A DNA stretch of 7,021 bases from Citromicrobium sp. (GTDB lineage Bacteria; Pseudomonadota; Alphaproteobacteria; Sphingomonadales; Sphingomonadaceae). The stretch covers positions 1-7,021 of the forward strand of contig QFNA01000105.1 of NCBI GenBank assembly GCA_003248395.1, in the 5' to 3' direction. Positions 5,342 to 7,021 of the stretch are shown here, piece after piece. The translations under genes were made by a program, and so were the position numbers. Position 1 is the stretch's first letter. Each line of letters begins with the position of its first letter. The notes under the pieces are model-generated. The model made no database searches. It saw only the letters and a list, made by a program, of their open reading frames with translations, and was not told the origin of the DNA.

Positions 5342-7021
5342 CAGCTGCCTTGCGCCTGGTAGTGCCGGACGCCTTCCAGCACGCCGGCAGCGTAGCACCC
5401 TTTCGCCCAATAGGCGTGGGACAGGGAAGGATCCTGCGCCAGTCCGTCGCTCGCATTGCCGACCACGATCGGGAATGGACAGGCGCGCAGCATGGTCAGA
5501 TCGTTCCCGCTGTCCCCAGCGACTACGACACGCGACTGGGTCAGGGAAAGCGTGTCCGCCACATGGACGACCGCCGGTCCCTTGCCGGCACCTTCGGACA
5601 GGACATCCAGATAGCGACCATGGCTGGCCACGATCTCCACGTGCAGGCCGGCTTTCCGGAACGCGCAATGGATGCCATCAGGATCATGCTGGTCGAGGAA
5701 GAAGCTGGCTTTGCCACTATGCTGTTCCAGCAAAGCCTGCTGCCGCAGCCCTAGTGTATCCGTAGTTTCGCGAACCGTATCCTCCTGCCATGCGCTTTCC
5801 ACCCGGCGTCGCCAGCCTTCGTCTTCCAAGAAACAGCGTTCATCCCGGTCGTACCAGTGAATGCGAGTGCCCACGCTGCTGATGATGACATCGGGTGTCG
5901 GTACGCCCTCCGCCGCAAGGATTGCTTGCGCGCTGTGGAAACTGCGCCCGGTCGCGATGCCGAGAGCGATGTGGCCCGAATGCTCTGCCTGCCAGGCGAG
6001 GAAGTCGCGCAAGGCTTCCCGATCGCCCAGCAGTGTGTTGTCGATATCGCAAATCAGGATCCGGTCCCATTGCGGGGCTGGCTCCAGCGGGCCGGTCAAT
6101 TCATGCAAAAGGCGATGATACTGGTCGCGGTGAGCCGTCCAGTCGTAGGCTGCAACCGCTTCCACACCCGCAGTGGCGTAGCGTACCCACTTGCGCCTGT
6201 CCGTCACGATTTCGCGGCAAGCGGTGGCAATCGCCTGCGGATCGCGCGGGCAAACGAGTTCGCCGTTGCTGCACCGTTCCACGATATCGTTCGGCCCGCC
6301 GCTGTCTGTGGCGACCACCGGCAAGCGCGACGCGGCCGCTTCCAGCAGCGTCAGGCCGAAGGGCTCGTTAAAGGCGGGGTTCACGAATACGCCACCGCTC
6401 TCGCGGGCCAAAGCATAATAGGCCGGGATGTCGGCGGGGTCGTGATGCTTGGGATAGGCGACCTTGCCGTATAGATCGTGTCGGTCGACCGCCTCGATCA
6501 GCTCCTGCATGACCTCTCGACATTCCGTTTCCAGATCGCCGAGCAGGGAGCGGCAGCCTGCGACGATCACCAAATTGGCGGCGTCCTGCAATTCCGAGTC
6601 CCCTGCGTAGGCTTCCACCAGTCCCAGGAGGTTTTTTTTGCGAACGGGCCGAGCGATGGCGAGCAGCATGGGCTTGGCCGGATCGCGCAGGAACTTCGCC
6701 AGATCCGCGCGCACCTTGTCGGTGGGTTGCGCGCTTTCGAACCGGGTCAGGTCGCATCCGGGCGGGATCACGCGGATGCGCCCCGCTTCGATGGAGGCGT
6801 AGTGCGCGTATTGCGCCTCTGCCTCGTCGCGCGAGCTTGCAATGACTGCGTCGGCAAGAGCCAGTGCCCGCTCTTCGACAGCTATCCGGGTTTGCAGGCT
6901 GGCGTCGGCGCCGCCATTGACTTCGCGCTTGACCGCGCCAAGCGAGTGGCCGGTAAAGATGTAGGGGATCCCGAGCGCTTCCTTCGCCTTGCGGGCCAAG
7001 ATCCCCGCATCGGCATAATGG
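5338..7021 (-). CDS. Sucrose-phosphate-synthase-type GT4 fused to HAD phosphatase (5' end outside window)
   Basis: About 561 codons are visible and the N-terminus lies beyond the window. The first codons read HYADAG, the SPS sugar-binding motif, then TGHSLGAVK (about 6984-6961 downward). The GT4 donor domain follows, with RPVRKKN (6645-6631) and FNEPFGLTLLEAAASRLPVV (6372-6313), which holds the E-x7-E pair, then TDSGGPNDIV. A linker near 6100-6070 leads into a HAD-IIB, sucrose-phosphatase-like domain: motif I DIDNTL (6048-6031), motif II ATGRS, motif III Lys in EGAGKG, and motif IV GDSGNDLTML (5517-5488). Both motif I aspartates and the Lys are present, so phosphatase activity is plausible, unlike the degenerate HAD-like domains of plant SPS. 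Known relatives transfer glucose from a nucleotide sugar to fructose-6-phosphate; mannosylfructose-phosphate synthase uses a similar GT4 domain, so the sugar could be mannose. TTG 6999 is not the start, because the frame continues upstream in family sequence. The stop overlaps the GT2 start (GTGA). Confidence 0.9.
   Translation of the reverse strand, partial: HYADAGILARKAKEALGIPYIFTGHSLGAVKREVNGGADASLQTRIAVEERALALADAVIASSRDEAEAQYAHYASIEAGRIRVIPPGCDLTRFESAQPTDKVRADLAKFLRDPAKPMLLAIARPVRKKNLLGLVEAYAGDSELQDAANLVIVAGCRSLLGDLETECREVMQELIEAVDRHDLYGKVAYPKHHDPADIPAYYALARESGGVFVNPAFNEPFGLTLLEAAASRLPVVATDSGGPNDIVERCSNGELVCPRDPQAIATACREIVTDRRKWVRYATAGVEAVAAYDWTAHRDQYHRLLHELTGPLEPAPQWDRILICDIDNTLLGDREALRDFLAWQAEHSGHIALGIATGRSFHSAQAILAAEGVPTPDVIISSVGTRIHWYDRDERCFLEDEGWRRRVESAWQEDTVRETTDTLGLRQQALLEQHSGKASFFLDQHDPDGIHCAFRKAGLHVEIVASHGRYLDVLSEGAGKGPAVVHVADTLSLTQSRVVVAGDSGNDLTMLRACPFPIVVGNASDGLAQDPSLSHAYWAKGCYAAGVLEGVRHYQAQGSW
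6632..6639 (-). repeat. A8 homopolymer in the RKKN motif of the SPS-type gene
   Basis: Eight consecutive T on the plus strand (A8 on the coding strand) encode AAA AAA AAC, Lys-Lys-Asn, inside the conserved donor-binding RPVRKKN segment. The last seven bases plus C read A AAA AAC in frame, the form of a -1 slippery heptamer. It is the longest single-base run I noticed in the window and stands out in GC-rich coding sequence. Confidence 0.85.

Noticed and set aside
5857..6474. Plus-strand open frame of 205 residues
   Set aside because: Antisense to the conserved GT4 and HAD motifs of the SPS-type gene.
6997..6999. TTG 6999 as the start of the SPS-type protein
   Set aside because: The frame continues upstream to the window edge and encodes the SPS motif HYADAG, so the gene is cut by the window.

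Overview
The window is GC-rich, gene-dense bacterial DNA with almost no intergenic space. Domain content, codon use and the small conserved-hypothetical protein types suggest an alphaproteobacterium, possibly a sphingomonad or erythrobacter-like organism. This is inference from recalled family distribution, with no marker gene to confirm it. No RNA gene, insertion sequence, CRISPR array or origin was seen.

Layout. (1) Positions 1-183 may hold the 3' end of a plus-strand gene entering from outside; this is weak. (2) 188-910, minus strand: a sulfotransferase-like P-loop protein with a TTG start, in visibly AT-richer DNA. (3) 911-966: a 56-bp divergent gap that must carry the 5' signals of both flanking genes. 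(4) 967-4461, plus strand: a tightly packed run of six genes with ATGA overlaps or short gaps. In order they encode a YqcI/YcgG (GntA-like) heme N-oxygenase, a DUF1989 protein (the family of carboxyguanidine deiminase), a three-helix and a four-helix membrane protein, an 81-residue conserved hypothetical, and a MurG-like GT-B glycosyltransferase. (5) 4454 to beyond 7021, minus strand: a two-gene convergent run, first a sucrose-phosphate-synthase-type GT4 fused to a HAD phosphatase domain (5' end outside the window), then a GT2 glycosyltransferase with a galactosyltransferase-type C-terminal domain, coupled by a GTGA overlap.

Working hypothesis. Two themes meet here. One is guanidine or amine chemistry: an N-hydroxylase-family enzyme translationally coupled to a DUF1989 protein. 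The other is synthesis of a small glycoside: a fused GT4-phosphatase making sucrose or a similar non-reducing disaccharide, a GT2, and a GT-B enzyme on the opposite strand. Whether the two form one pathway, such as a glycosylated guanidino or hydroxylamine compound, or are merely neighbours cannot be decided from sequence. The heme oxygenase-DUF1989 pair and the phosphatase-competent SPS fusion are the best candidates for new biochemistry.
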